Made by a program: the position numbers and the translations under genes
Assembly: GCA_004525155.1 (NCBI GenBank)
Contig: SPDA01000023.1
Coordinates: forward strand, 1 to 11,077
From: Spirochaetales bacterium
GTDB lineage: Bacteria > Spirochaetota > Spirochaetia > SPDA01
DNA: 11,077 bases
Direction: 5' to 3'
The notes under the pieces: generated by a model
What the model was told of the DNA's origin: nothing
Databases searched by the model: none
What the model saw: the letters and a program-made list of their open reading frames with translations, nothing else
Part shown: in pieces, positions 1 through 7,006 of the stretch
How positions within the stretch are numbered: the first letter of the stretch is position 1
How the letters are laid out: the number at the start of each line of letters is the position of its first letter

Positions 1-620
1 GAAGAAACCAGGCCGCCCTGAGAGCCGAGCAGGCCCGCGAAGGGGCCGAACAGAGAGAGGCGCAGCTTAAAAAGGAACGGGTGACAAATGCTGGTGAAGG
101 TGAAGAACTCCTCAAGCTTAAAGACAGCCCGCTGACCGCCAATTCCGCGGATTCTGCCGGCAGGAATGTGAGAACCCTGACCGTGACCCGGGAACAGCAG
201 CCGCTGCCCGCGCAGCTTAAGGAATTCCTCAACAGCGACATCGTTAAAAATACAGGCATCATCCTGAAGGACAATAATTCGGGGGAGATAAAACTGGTTT
301 TGAAGCCGGCAAACCTCGGCAGGGTAAGAATCGAACTTAATCTGCAGGATTCCCATTTAGCCGGGAGGATTCTTGTCGACAATAATATGGTAAAGGAAAT
401 ATTCGAGCAGAATATGAGCAATCTGGAACAGGCTTTTCGCGACAGCGGGTTTTTAAACCTGAGCCTGGAAGTGGGCGTGGGAAACGGAAAAAACGGCGCC
501 GGCGAAAGGGATGAATTCGGCGGACTCGTGGAGACTGCCGATTCGGCCCGGGCGGGAGAGTCGGTTGTAATGTCCTATCTCGCAGGTTACGGGGATAACC
601 TGATAGATTTGGTAGTATAG
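1..620 (+). CDS. fliK: Flagellar hook-length control protein FliK, C-terminal part (5' truncated)
   Basis: The reading frame is open from base 3 at the window edge to the TAG at 618-620, about 205 residues, so the true start lies upstream. The GTG at 81 is only an internal codon. The first part is charged and rich in Ala, Glu, Gln and Arg, probably helical linker. The segment encoded by about 285-480 fits the C-terminal hook-length control domain (Flg_hook): LVLKPANLGRVRIEL, then a beta-rich stretch, then a helix with NMSNLEQAF and a closing SGFLNLSLEV. FliK is secreted during hook growth; its C-terminal domain contacts FlhB, which is encoded at the far end of this same operon, to switch export from hook to filament substrates. 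It precedes flgD by 24 bases. The family call rests on this one domain and on position next to flgD/flgE; the ruler part cannot be judged here. Confidence 0.9.
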   Translation, partial: RNQAALRAEQAREGAEQREAQLKKERVTNAGEGEELLKLKDSPLTANSADSAGRNVRTLTVTREQQPLPAQLKEFLNSDIVKNTGIILKDNNSGEIKLVLKPANLGRVRIELNLQDSHLAGRILVDNNMVKEIFEQNMSNLEQAFRDSGFLNLSLEVGVGNGKNGAGERDEFGGLVETADSARAGESVVMSYLAGYGDNLIDLVV

Positions 621-644
621 GGATACAAGGAGCGGAATACTGAT

Positions 645-1079
645 ATGGATTTTGCCATAAACATGACAGGAACGGAAAAGGCGAAAGTGCAGGCGCAGGT
701 GGAAATGGTAAACACCGCAATAAAGCAGAAAGGGAAAGCGGGGGAGGCGCTCTCGAAGGACGACTTCATGAGCATCCTCATTACCCAGCTCACCCACCAG
801 GATCCCACGGCGCCTATGGAAGACAAGGAATTTATCGCGCAGATGGCGCAGTTTTCTGCTCTTGAGCAGATGACGAATATGAGCGCTGAGTTTTCTAAAT
901 TGTCCCAGCTTCTTTCCATGGGACAGGTAATGAATCTTATAGGGAAGACGGTGGACGTACAGTCCGGCGATTCGATGATAACTGGAATAGTACAGGAAGT
1001 ATCTGGGAGGGAGTTTCCACAGGTTCTGGTTAATGGAACATACTATGATTATTCTCAAGTGGAAAAGATTAGACAGTAA
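645..1079 (+). CDS. flgD: Flagellar hook-assembly (hook cap) protein FlgD, short form
   Basis: This 144-residue protein matches FlgD, the scaffold that caps the growing hook and lets FlgE subunits polymerise. The diagnostic N-terminal segment is at residues 38-77: LSKDDFMSILITQLTHQDP, then PMEDKEFIAQMAQFSALEQM. The remaining C-terminal part (about 95-144) is a small beta-rich module with MGQVMNLIGKTVDV and VLVNGTYYDYSQVEKI. That leaves no room for the extra Ig/FnIII-like domain of enterobacterial FlgD (about 230 residues); short FlgD proteins are also known in Bacillus. The ATG at 645 follows AAGGAG at 627-632 with a rather long 12-base spacing. It lies between fliK and flgE, as in treponemal fla operons. 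A minus-strand reading frame covers most of it but is a shadow. Confidence 0.95.
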   Translation: MDFAINMTGTEKAKVQAQVEMVNTAIKQKGKAGEALSKDDFMSILITQLTHQDPTAPMEDKEFIAQMAQFSALEQMTNMSAEFSKLSQLLSMGQVMNLIGKTVDVQSGDSMITGIVQEVSGREFPQVLVNGTYYDYSQVEKIRQ

Positions 1080-1084
1080 GGAGG
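1078..1084 (+). promoter_or_regulatory. Ribosome-binding site of flgE
   Basis: AAGGAGG is a full Shine-Dalgarno match placed 7 bases before the flgE ATG. It begins inside the flgD stop codon, so translation of flgD and flgE may be coupled. It is the strongest such site in the window, which fits the need for many hook subunits per flagellum (the last point is inference). Confidence 0.75.
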
Positions 1085-1091
1085 CTCTGCC

Positions 1092-2480
1092 ATGATGCGG
1101 TCTTTGTATGCCGGTGTGGCCGGATTACAGAATCACCAGGTACGGATGGATGTTCTTGGAAACAATATTTCCAATGTAAACACCATAGGTTTCAAGAAGG
1201 GAAGAGTTAATTTCCAGGATATGCTTTCCCAGACCATGGCCGGTGCTGCCCGTCCGAACGACGAGCTCGGGGGTGTTAATCCGAAGCAGGTCGGGCTGGG
1301 CATGACCATCTCCGCCATAGATACGATCCATACCCAGGGGTCTCTGCAGACAACCGGAAAAATGACGGACCTTGCTTTGCAGGGGAACGGATTCTTCATA
1401 CTTTCCTCCGGGCAGAAGGATTTTTACACCAGGGCCGGCGCCTTCGGTATTGACGAAAACGGTACCTTCGTCAATCCGGCCAACGGCATGCGGGTTCAGG
1501 GCTGGATGGCGGAAACCGTCGAAGGCCAGACTATTGTCAATTCATCAGCAGCCATTGGGGATATAACCATCCCCATCGGGAGCAAGGAGCCCGCCGCGGC
1601 AACGACCGAGGTGGATCTGGCCTGTAACCTGGACAAGCGGCTTCCGCTCATTCCTGAAGGTGCAGGGCCGGCACAGGCGCTCCTGGGCACCTGGTCCACA
1701 TCCTTTGATGTGTACGATTCCTTCGGCGACATCCACACCCTTCGGGTCGATTTTACGCGGGTGCCGGGGACGGAAAACCGGTGGCAGGCGGCTGTACAGG
1801 TTGATCCTCAATCGGAAACCCCCACGAATACCCAGGTAGAAGTGGGCGCCGTCAACAACAATACCAATACCTTCGAAATTGATTTCAGCAATGTGGGAGT
1901 GCTTCTTGCCGCTCTTGACGGCCAGGGCGATACCATTAACCAGGGACAGCTGCAGGTTCCGGTGAGTTTCGACGTTCAGCGAGCGCGGCCGGAGGAGGGC
2001 GGAGGTCCCATCAGGCAGACTTTCAACCTCAATTTAGGGGCTGTGGGAAGCGCGGTGGAAACCATTACCCAGTTCGCGGAAAAAAGTTCTACAAAGATTT
2101 TCAGGCAGAACGGCTATGCCATGGGCTACCTGGAAAACTTCAAAATTGATCAGTCCGGCATGATAACCGGCGTATATTCAAACGGAATCAACAGGACCCT
2201 GGCGCAGGTTGCCCTGGCATCCTTCATCAATCCGGAAGGGCTTGAGAAGGAGGGCGAAAGCACCTTTGTCGTTTCAAACAATTCCGGGGAACCGAATGTG
2301 GGGCCCTCGCTGACAGCGGGGAAGGGAAAGTTCATAGCAGGCGCTCTGGAGATGAGCAATGTGGACCTTGCTGAACAATTTACGGACATGATTGTCACTC
2401 AGCGGGGGTTTCAGGCAAACTCGAAAACAATCCAGACATCGGACCAGATGCTTCAGGAACTGTTGACCCTCAAGAGGTAA
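1092..2480 (+). CDS. flgE: Flagellar hook protein FlgE
   Basis: FlgE polymerises outside the inner membrane into the flexible hook that joins motor rod to filament; in spirochaetes this lies in the periplasm. The 462-residue protein starts [16 protein letters not shown] and continues with [17 protein letters not shown] (residues 22-38), the rod/hook-family N-terminal D0 signature. It ends with the matching C-terminal helix (about 418-462: [19 protein letters not shown], then [11 protein letters not shown]). Residue numbering gives Lys165 (codon 1584-1586), Cys178 (1623-1625, the only cysteine), Asn179 and Thr334. These coincide with the residues I recall for self-catalysed lysinoalanine cross-linking between neighbouring hook subunits in Treponema denticola. 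A strong AAGGAGG at 1078-1084, 7 bases before the ATG, overlaps the flgD stop and supports the start; the adjacent ATG at 1095 is an alternative. Identification is secure; cross-linking is inferred from residue conservation. Confidence 0.97.
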   Translation: MMRSLYAGVAGLQNHQVRMDVLGNNISNVNTIGFKKGRVNFQDMLSQTMAGAARPNDELGGVNPKQVGLGMTISAIDTIHTQGSLQTTGKMTDLALQGNGFFILSSGQKDFYTRAGAFGIDENGTFVNPANGMRVQGWMAETVEGQTIVNSSAAIGDITIPIGSKEPAAATTEVDLACNLDKRLPLIPEGAGPAQALLGTWSTSFDVYDSFGDIHTLRVDFTRVPGTENRWQAAVQVDPQSETPTNTQVEVGAVNNNTNTFEIDFSNVGVLLAALDGQGDTINQGQLQVPVSFDVQRARPEEGGGPIRQTFNLNLGAVGSAVETITQFAEKSSTKIFRQNGYAMGYLENFKIDQSGMITGVYSNGINRTLAQVALASFINPEGLEKEGESTFVVSNNSGEPNVGPSLTAGKGKFIAGALEMSNVDLAEQFTDMIVTQRGFQANSKTIQTSDQMLQELLTLKR

Positions 2481-2497
2481 AGGGGTACAAGGGGTGA

Positions 2498-2695
2498 ATG
2501 ATTGAAGTAACACAACTTAACGGGAAATCCTACTATGTAAACCCGCATCAGATAGAATACATAGAGAAAAACCCGGATACAACTTTGATTATGCTCTCTG
2601 GAAAAAGACTGGTTGTCCGTGAGGACTACCAGTCTATTTTTGCCAAGATTGTTGATTACAGGCGGCTCATTGGCGCGTTTAAAAACGAGGAGTGA
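2498..2695 (+). CDS. flbD: FlbD/SwrD-family small flagellar protein
   Basis: This 65-residue protein begins MIEVTQLNGKSYYVNPHQIE and continues with a beta-strand pattern (TTLIMLSGKRLVVRE) and a C-terminal helix. The 'I-x-V-T-x-L-N-G' opening, 'NP-x-Q-I-E-x-I-E' and 'L-x-x-G-x-x-x-V-x-E' are the hallmarks of the FlbD family (PF06289). The Bacillus homologue SwrD (YlzI) is reported to raise flagellar motor power, apparently through the stators. That suits its place here between the hook gene and motA/motB, though the exact biochemical role is not settled. It is cytoplasmic by composition, with no membrane segment or signal peptide. G-rich sequence (AAGGGG at 2479-2485 and 2489-2494) precedes the ATG. 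The motA ribosome-binding site lies within its last codons, suggesting coupled translation. It is unrelated to the Caulobacter sigma-54 regulator also called FlbD. Confidence 0.9.
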   Translation: MIEVTQLNGKSYYVNPHQIEYIEKNPDTTLIMLSGKRLVVREDYQSIFAKIVDYRRLIGAFKNEE

Positions 2696-2701
2696 TATAG
2701 T

Positions 2702-3484
2702 ATGGATCTGGCGACGATAATAGGACTTCTCCTGGGAGCGGGCGCCTTGCTGCTCGGCATCATATCCGGCGGCGGTTCTCTCGGCCGGTATATAGATATT
2801 CCCTCCGTGTTTGTAACTATCGGCGGATCAATCGGCGCCTTGATCGTTTCAAACCCCTTAAGCCGTGTGCTGGGTATGTTCAAGTATGCCAAGCATGCGC
2901 TGAATACGCCGAAATACGAGGAGGAGAGACTTATCTCCACCCTGGTGTCCTTTTCCGAAAAAGCGAGGCGTGAAGGCCTTCTTGCCCTTGAAGATGATCT
3001 GGAGGATGTGCCTGACGAGTTCATGAGAAAGGGCATTCAGCTCGTGGTTGACGGAACGGATCCTGAAATTATCAAAACCGTCATGTTCACCGAACTCAAC
3101 CAGATGAACGAACGTCACGCAATCGGCATCAAGCTGTTCTCCGACTGGGGTAAGCTGGCGCCTGCCTGGGGAATGATTGGCACCCTGGCTGGGCTTATAG
3201 CCATGCTCGCGAACCTGCAGGACACATCCGCCATCGGCGCCGGTATGGCGCTGGCCCTTATTACGAGTCTCTACGGCGCCATCATCGCCAACCTTATCTG
3301 CATCCCGTTTACGGCGAAACTGGAGGACCGGGACAAGGCAGAGACCCTGGTCAAGGAAATTGTTATTGAAGGTGTCCTTTCGATTCAGTCGGGGGACAAT
3401 CCGAGGATTCTGGAACAGAAACTTGTGTCTTTTCTCCCGCCGAGCAGACGGGAAGCCGTTCTTGCAGAATCCGCCAAGGAGTAA
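2702..3484 (+). CDS. motA: Flagellar motor stator protein MotA
   Basis: MotA forms a ring around MotB in the inner membrane; ion flow through the complex turns it against FliG. The 260-residue sequence has two N-terminal membrane helices (about 4-22 and 33-52), a cytoplasmic domain, and two more helices (about 150-172 and 178-203). The cytoplasmic loop holds the charged torque motif EKARREGLLALEDDL (residues 86-100). Its Arg89/90 and Glu97 correspond to the Arg/Glu pair that contacts FliG in enterobacterial MotA. The conserved prolines of the ion path appear as APAWGMIGTLAGLI (Pro154) and ANLICIPFTAKLEDR (Pro202). GAGGAG at 2687-2692, overlapping the flbD end, precedes the ATG. motB starts 5 bases after its stop, the usual stator pair. 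Whether H+ or Na+ is used cannot be told with certainty from the sequence. Confidence 0.97.
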   Translation: MDLATIIGLLLGAGALLLGIISGGGSLGRYIDIPSVFVTIGGSIGALIVSNPLSRVLGMFKYAKHALNTPKYEEERLISTLVSFSEKARREGLLALEDDLEDVPDEFMRKGIQLVVDGTDPEIIKTVMFTELNQMNERHAIGIKLFSDWGKLAPAWGMIGTLAGLIAMLANLQDTSAIGAGMALALITSLYGAIIANLICIPFTAKLEDRDKAETLVKEIVIEGVLSIQSGDNPRILEQKLVSFLPPSRREAVLAESAKE

Positions 3485-3489
3485 GGTAT

Positions 3490-4218
3490 ATGATACCGAA
3501 GAAAGAAAAGAAATGTAAGGAAGGGGCCCCCGAATGGCTCACCACCTGGGGCGACATGACCACCCTGCTGCTCACCTTTTTTGTCGCAATTTTGACGTCC
3601 GCCACGGTGGACGGATACAAACTCAAGATGATACTGGCCGCTTTTGAAGGCCTGGGTGTATATACGGGAGGCAATACCCTGTCCGAAGGGAAACTTGCCG
3701 AGCTGGGGAACACAATTATGTCTCTTCCTTCCATGCAGGCGGGAAGAGCCCTGGACAATGCGCGTAAAAAGGCTGTTTCCGTATTTCAGCCTCAAATAAA
3801 AAGCGAGAAAGTGAGGGTTACCGTGGATGAGCGGGGATTGGTCATATCCCTGGCATCAGACGCGTTTTTCAGACCGGCAAGCGCCGAGATTGATCTTGAG
3901 GAGACCAGGGACCTCATGCAGAATATTGCCTGGCTCCTCAAGTCCCCGGACATGAAAGATTACAAGTTCCGAATAGAAGGCCACACGGATAATGTTGCAA
4001 CGGACGCTGGCGGGGCTTACGAAACAAACTGGGAACTTTCCACGGCCAGGTCCAACAATGTCCTGCACATGCTGGTGGATTACGGCGTAACCGAAAACCA
4101 GTTTTCTGTGGCAGGTTATGCAGATACCCAGCCGCTGATGAGCAACGATACACCCGATGGAAGGGCTTACAACAGAAGGGTAGACATCATCATATTGACG
4201 GAAGGGGCGATTAAATAG
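3490..4218 (+). CDS. motB: Flagellar motor stator protein MotB
   Basis: MotB is the peptidoglycan-anchored half of the stator. The 242-residue protein has a lysine-rich cytoplasmic start, then the stator motif EWLTTWGDMTTLLLTFFVAI (residues 15-34), in which Asp22 is the ion-binding residue of the single membrane helix. A linker/plug region follows (about 40-110), then an OmpA-like peptidoglycan-binding domain (about 115-236). That domain has IEGHTDN (162-168), NWELSTARS (180-188), VAGYAD (207-212) and GRAYNRRVDI (224-233), all expected positions present. AAGGAG at 3477-3482, 7 bases before the ATG, overlaps the motA end. It is directly followed by fliL. No missing catalytic or binding residue was noticed. 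Confidence 0.97.
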   Translation: MIPKKEKKCKEGAPEWLTTWGDMTTLLLTFFVAILTSATVDGYKLKMILAAFEGLGVYTGGNTLSEGKLAELGNTIMSLPSMQAGRALDNARKKAVSVFQPQIKSEKVRVTVDERGLVISLASDAFFRPASAEIDLEETRDLMQNIAWLLKSPDMKDYKFRIEGHTDNVATDAGGAYETNWELSTARSNNVLHMLVDYGVTENQFSVAGYADTQPLMSNDTPDGRAYNRRVDIIILTEGAIK

Positions 4219-4229
4219 GAGACTAGGGT

Positions 4230-4790
4230 ATGGCTGATGAAGATCTGGATATCGGGACTGAAATAGATGCCGGGGAAGGAGATGCCGGCGGCAAGGATAG
4301 AAGAGGCGGTTTCTTAGGCGGCGCTCTGGTAAAAATACTGAAGTTTGTGGCCTTAGGGATTGGCGCTATTATTTTTATCGTTGTTGTGGTCATCGTTACC
4401 GTTCGGATTCTTAGTCCGGCGGGAAGTGGATCACAGACTGTGGTCCCCATGTCGGAGGATTACAAGGGTGTCCCCCCGAAATACACGTACTACGCCAACA
4501 TCGAGGAAATCCGCAGCCGGACTTCGGACGAGGCGCCGGCTACGGTTATCGTCAAGGTCGTCATCGGTTACGGCGGCGAAAACAAGATGCTTCAGACTGA
4601 GCTTATTGACAGGACGCCGCAGATTCAGGATCTCCTCAGGAATTATTTCAGCAGCAAGAAGTCTGCGGAACTGAGACCCGAGGATGAAACGTTTATAAAG
4701 GAAGAGATAAAGGAAAGGATTAACAGGATTCTTGCGGACGGGAAAATAGACGAAGTGTTATTTTCCGATTTCAATGTTGTGAATTTTTAA
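4230..4790 (+). CDS. fliL: Flagellar basal body-associated protein FliL
   Basis: FliL is a single-pass inner-membrane protein that encircles and stabilises the stator; in spirochaetes it influences motor performance and the orientation of the periplasmic flagella. The 186-residue sequence has an acidic, Gly-rich cytoplasmic tail (1-33), one membrane helix (about 36-60, ALGIGAIIFIVVVVIVTVRI) and a periplasmic domain. That domain ends in the typical FliL pattern, with KEEIKERINRILADGKIDEV followed by LFSDFNVV (residues 158-184). AGGAG at 4217-4221, overlapping the motB stop, is 8 bases before the ATG. It sits between motB and fliM, its standard position. Recognition depends mainly on topology, C-terminal motif and gene order, since this family diverges quickly. 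A six-C run at 4472-4477 lies inside the gene. Confidence 0.93.
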   Translation: MADEDLDIGTEIDAGEGDAGGKDRRGGFLGGALVKILKFVALGIGAIIFIVVVVIVTVRILSPAGSGSQTVVPMSEDYKGVPPKYTYYANIEEIRSRTSDEAPATVIVKVVIGYGGENKMLQTELIDRTPQIQDLLRNYFSSKKSAELRPEDETFIKEEIKERINRILADGKIDEVLFSDFNVVNF

Positions 4791-4822
4791 CGATCAGTGT
4801 ATGATGGTGTACGAGGGGAACT

Positions 4823-5848
4823 ATGAACGAAGTACTATCCCAGGATGAAATAGATCAGCTTCTGACCGCGATCTCAACCGGGGATATAGAAACTACTGAA
4901 GTCGCTCAAACTACCGATCAGCGTAAAATTAAAATTTACGATTTCAAGCGGCCGGATAAATTTTCCAAGGAACAGATTCGTACCGTCTCCATCATGCACG
5001 AAACCTTTGCCCGGCTGACGACCACTTCGCTTTCCGCCAATCTTTCGAGAGTGGTCCAGGTTCATGTCGCCTCCGTCGATCAGCTTACCTACGAGGAATT
5101 TATCCGTTCCATACCGAACCCGACCACCCTTGCAATAGTCAACATGGATCCGCTCAAAGGTTCGGCGGTACTCGAAATCGATCCTTCCATAACCTTTACC
5201 ATTATTGAAAGACTTTTCGGCGGCAAAGGTGAGGGGACCAAGATAGCGAGGGACCTTTCCGACATAGAGCAGTCGGTTATGGAAGGCATAATAGTCCGGA
5301 TACTCGGAAACATGCGGGAAGCGTGGAGCCAGGTAATCGACCTGCGGCCGCGGCTGGGACAGATAGAAACCAATCCGCAGTTTGCGGGAATAGTTCCCCC
5401 AACGGAAATGGTTGTACTCGTGACACTTGAAACGAAGGTGGGGGAAGTTGAAGGCATGATGAACTTCTGCATTCCCTATCTGACCATAGAACCGATTATA
5501 TCGAAGCTGTCAGCCCAGTACTGGTATTCGTCGGTACGCCGGGGCACGACGACGGAAAACCTGAACATTCTACGGGAACGTCTTGCAACTGTGGATATTC
5601 CTGTAACCGCGGAGATTGGAAAAATGGATCTTACAGTCCGGGATGTCCTGGGTCTGGCCGCAGGAGACATAATCCGTCTCACCAATGCCCGGATCACCGA
5701 TCCTATGATCCTGAAAGTGGGTAATAAGCCCAAATTTTTTTGCAGGCCCGGGGTGGTCGGCAATAAAATGGCAATTCAGATTTCCGGAAAACTTGAGGAT
5801 ATCGGGAAGGAAGAATTCGAAGAATTGGCCGTGGAAGGAGAAGAGTAA
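4823..5848 (+). CDS. fliM: Flagellar motor switch protein FliM
   Basis: FliM forms the middle of the C-ring, binds CheY-P and passes the signal to FliG. The 341-residue protein opens with the CheY-P-binding peptide EVLSQDEIDQLLTAI (residues 3-17). The middle CheC-like domain (about 40-235) contains the FliG-contact GGxG motif LFGGKGEG (131-138) and ends with FCIPYLTIEPI. A C-terminal SpoA (FliN-like) domain lies at about 250-325: VDIPVTAEIGKMDLTVRDVL, then LAAGDIIRL and VGNKPKFFCRPGVVGNKMAIQI. Length and all blocks are standard. GAGGGG at 4813-4818 lies 4 bases before the ATG. The stop is one base from the fliY ATG, so the two switch genes are probably translated in tandem. The 32-base gap before fliM shows no clear promoter. 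Confidence 0.97.
   Translation: MNEVLSQDEIDQLLTAISTGDIETTEVAQTTDQRKIKIYDFKRPDKFSKEQIRTVSIMHETFARLTTTSLSANLSRVVQVHVASVDQLTYEEFIRSIPNPTTLAIVNMDPLKGSAVLEIDPSITFTIIERLFGGKGEGTKIARDLSDIEQSVMEGIIVRILGNMREAWSQVIDLRPRLGQIETNPQFAGIVPPTEMVVLVTLETKVGEVEGMMNFCIPYLTIEPIISKLSAQYWYSSVRRGTTTENLNILRERLATVDIPVTAEIGKMDLTVRDVLGLAAGDIIRLTNARITDPMILKVGNKPKFFCRPGVVGNKMAIQISGKLEDIGKEEFEELAVEGEE
5835..5840 (+). promoter_or_regulatory. Ribosome-binding site fixing the fliY start at 5850
   Basis: AAGGAG lies 9 bases before the ATG at 5850 and inside the last codons of fliM. It decides between this start and a much earlier in-frame codon at 5793, which would need an additional 19 residues overlapping fliM. The 5850 start gives MSDGSLSQEEIDALL, the expected switch-protein N-terminus. 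Confidence 0.7.
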
Positions 5849-5849
5849 G

Positions 5850-6980
5850 ATGAGTGATGGTTCCCTCTCTCAAGAAGAAATTGATGCCTTGTTGTCGGGC
5901 ACGGGAGGTCTTGATTTTGCGGCCCCGGCTCCGGGGGACAGCGGCGCGGAAGCCGAAGGATTTACTGATGCTGAGAAAAAGGCGTTTCAAACCTTCCTCA
6001 ACAGCACCGTAGCCGCACAGGGGTCAAATCTGTCCGGCGTCATGGCCACTAAAACGGTTTCCATCAAGAACCCGAAAATTGAAATACTCTCCAGGGACGG
6101 GATTATTGAGAACCTGCCTGATGAAATAGTCGAAGTAAAAATAGATTATACCGGAGGGGTAAGCGGCAGCCATTCCTATGTGCTCGATACGGAAAGCGCC
6201 TCGACCATGGCATCCATTATCGTAGGCCAGGACCAGGTCGAACTGAATGAAATGGCTCTGGAAGCACTAAAGGAAGCTTTTTCCACCCTGACAGGCGTTT
6301 TTCTTACAAGTCTCGGAGACAAACTGGGCAGCAGCATCATGCCCACGCCTGGTGAAAGCAGCAGCCATGCTAAAGACCAGTTGAGTATGACGGACGATAC
6401 CATTGTCCAGGTTACCTATCCTCTTAAGCTCGAGGGAGAGGCGGATATCAAACTGGTGGAATTTTTTGAACTTTCCATGGCCAAAAACATAGCGGCTCAG
6501 CTGTCACCGGCAGCCGCTTCGGGGCCGAAGCAGGTGCGTACGCAGCCGCAGGGCGCGGCCGCAGGCGGCATGCAGCAGTCCCCGCCGCAGACGTTTCAGC
6601 AGCAGGGTATGCAGGGCGGCCAGGGAATGACGGGTTACGGCATGGGCATGAACCAGTCGGGACCCAATGTTCAGCCTGTCCAGTTTCCATCGCTCAACCC
6701 GGGCCATGGGCACTCGTCCGACATGGGAAATATAAGCCTCCTTATGGATGTCTATATGGAAATGACCGTCGAACTGGGACGGACAAAGAAACCCATAAGG
6801 GAAATTCTGGGTATGGGAGAAGGAACCATTATCGAACTGGATAAACTTGCCGGTGAACCGGTTGATATACTGGTGAACCACAAGCTGATTGCCACGGGTG
6901 AAGTTGTGGTAATTGATGAAAATTTTGGAGTGAGGGTTACGGAGATAGTGTCGCCGAACGAGCGTATTAAAGATCTGTAG
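5850..6980 (+). CDS. fliY: Flagellar motor switch phosphatase-type protein FliY (FliN homologue)
   Basis: FliY replaces or supplements FliN in the C-ring of spirochaetes and Bacillus. The 376-residue protein has four parts. Residues 5-15 (SLSQEEIDALL) form a CheY-P-binding-type peptide almost identical to that of FliM. A CheC-like middle domain spans about 45-215. A low-complexity linker rich in Gln, Met, Gly and Pro spans about 218-292. A C-terminal SpoA/FliN domain follows (about 293-372: LLMDVYMEMTVELGRTKKP, then LGMGEGTIIELDKLAGEPVD and NFGVRVTEIVSP). In the CheC-like part, the stretch that should carry ExxN reads KEAFST (141-146), with serine for the catalytic asparagine, so phosphatase activity is doubtful. 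It follows fliM by one base and precedes fliO, as in treponemes. It could equally be labelled fliN; the long N-terminal part makes FliY the better name. Confidence 0.93.
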   Translation: MSDGSLSQEEIDALLSGTGGLDFAAPAPGDSGAEAEGFTDAEKKAFQTFLNSTVAAQGSNLSGVMATKTVSIKNPKIEILSRDGIIENLPDEIVEVKIDYTGGVSGSHSYVLDTESASTMASIIVGQDQVELNEMALEALKEAFSTLTGVFLTSLGDKLGSSIMPTPGESSSHAKDQLSMTDDTIVQVTYPLKLEGEADIKLVEFFELSMAKNIAAQLSPAAASGPKQVRTQPQGAAAGGMQQSPPQTFQQQGMQGGQGMTGYGMGMNQSGPNVQPVQFPSLNPGHGHSSDMGNISLLMDVYMEMTVELGRTKKPIREILGMGEGTIIELDKLAGEPVDILVNHKLIATGEVVVIDENFGVRVTEIVSPNERIKDL

Positions 6981-6993
6981 CCTGAAAGCCAAT

Positions 6994-7006
6994 AAGGGGG
7001 GGGGAA
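6994..7006 (+). promoter_or_regulatory. Ribosome-binding region of fliO containing a nine-G tract
   Basis: The sequence AAGGGGGGGGGAA lies immediately before the TTG start at 7007. The G run spans 6996-7004 (nine Gs) and includes the only Shine-Dalgarno-like bases available to fliO. Runs of this length slip easily during replication. Each added or lost G would alter the pairing and spacing of the ribosome-binding site without touching the coding frame. Confidence 0.6.

Noticed and set aside
453..1058. A 201-residue minus-strand reading frame over fliK and flgD
   Set aside because: It is opposite conserved FliK and FlgD coding sequence, has no recognisable motif, and its composition (many His, Arg, Tyr, Leu) is typical of an antisense shadow.
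4360..4674. A 104-residue + strand reading frame inside fliL
   Set aside because: It is an alternative frame of fliL, Arg/Ser-rich, without a ribosome-binding site or family resemblance; the fliL frame explains the sequence.
5793..5849. Upstream extension of fliY into fliM
   Set aside because: It would add 19 lysine-rich residues overlapping the fliM end. The ATG at 5850 has AAGGAG at proper distance and gives the expected LSQEEIDALL N-terminus.
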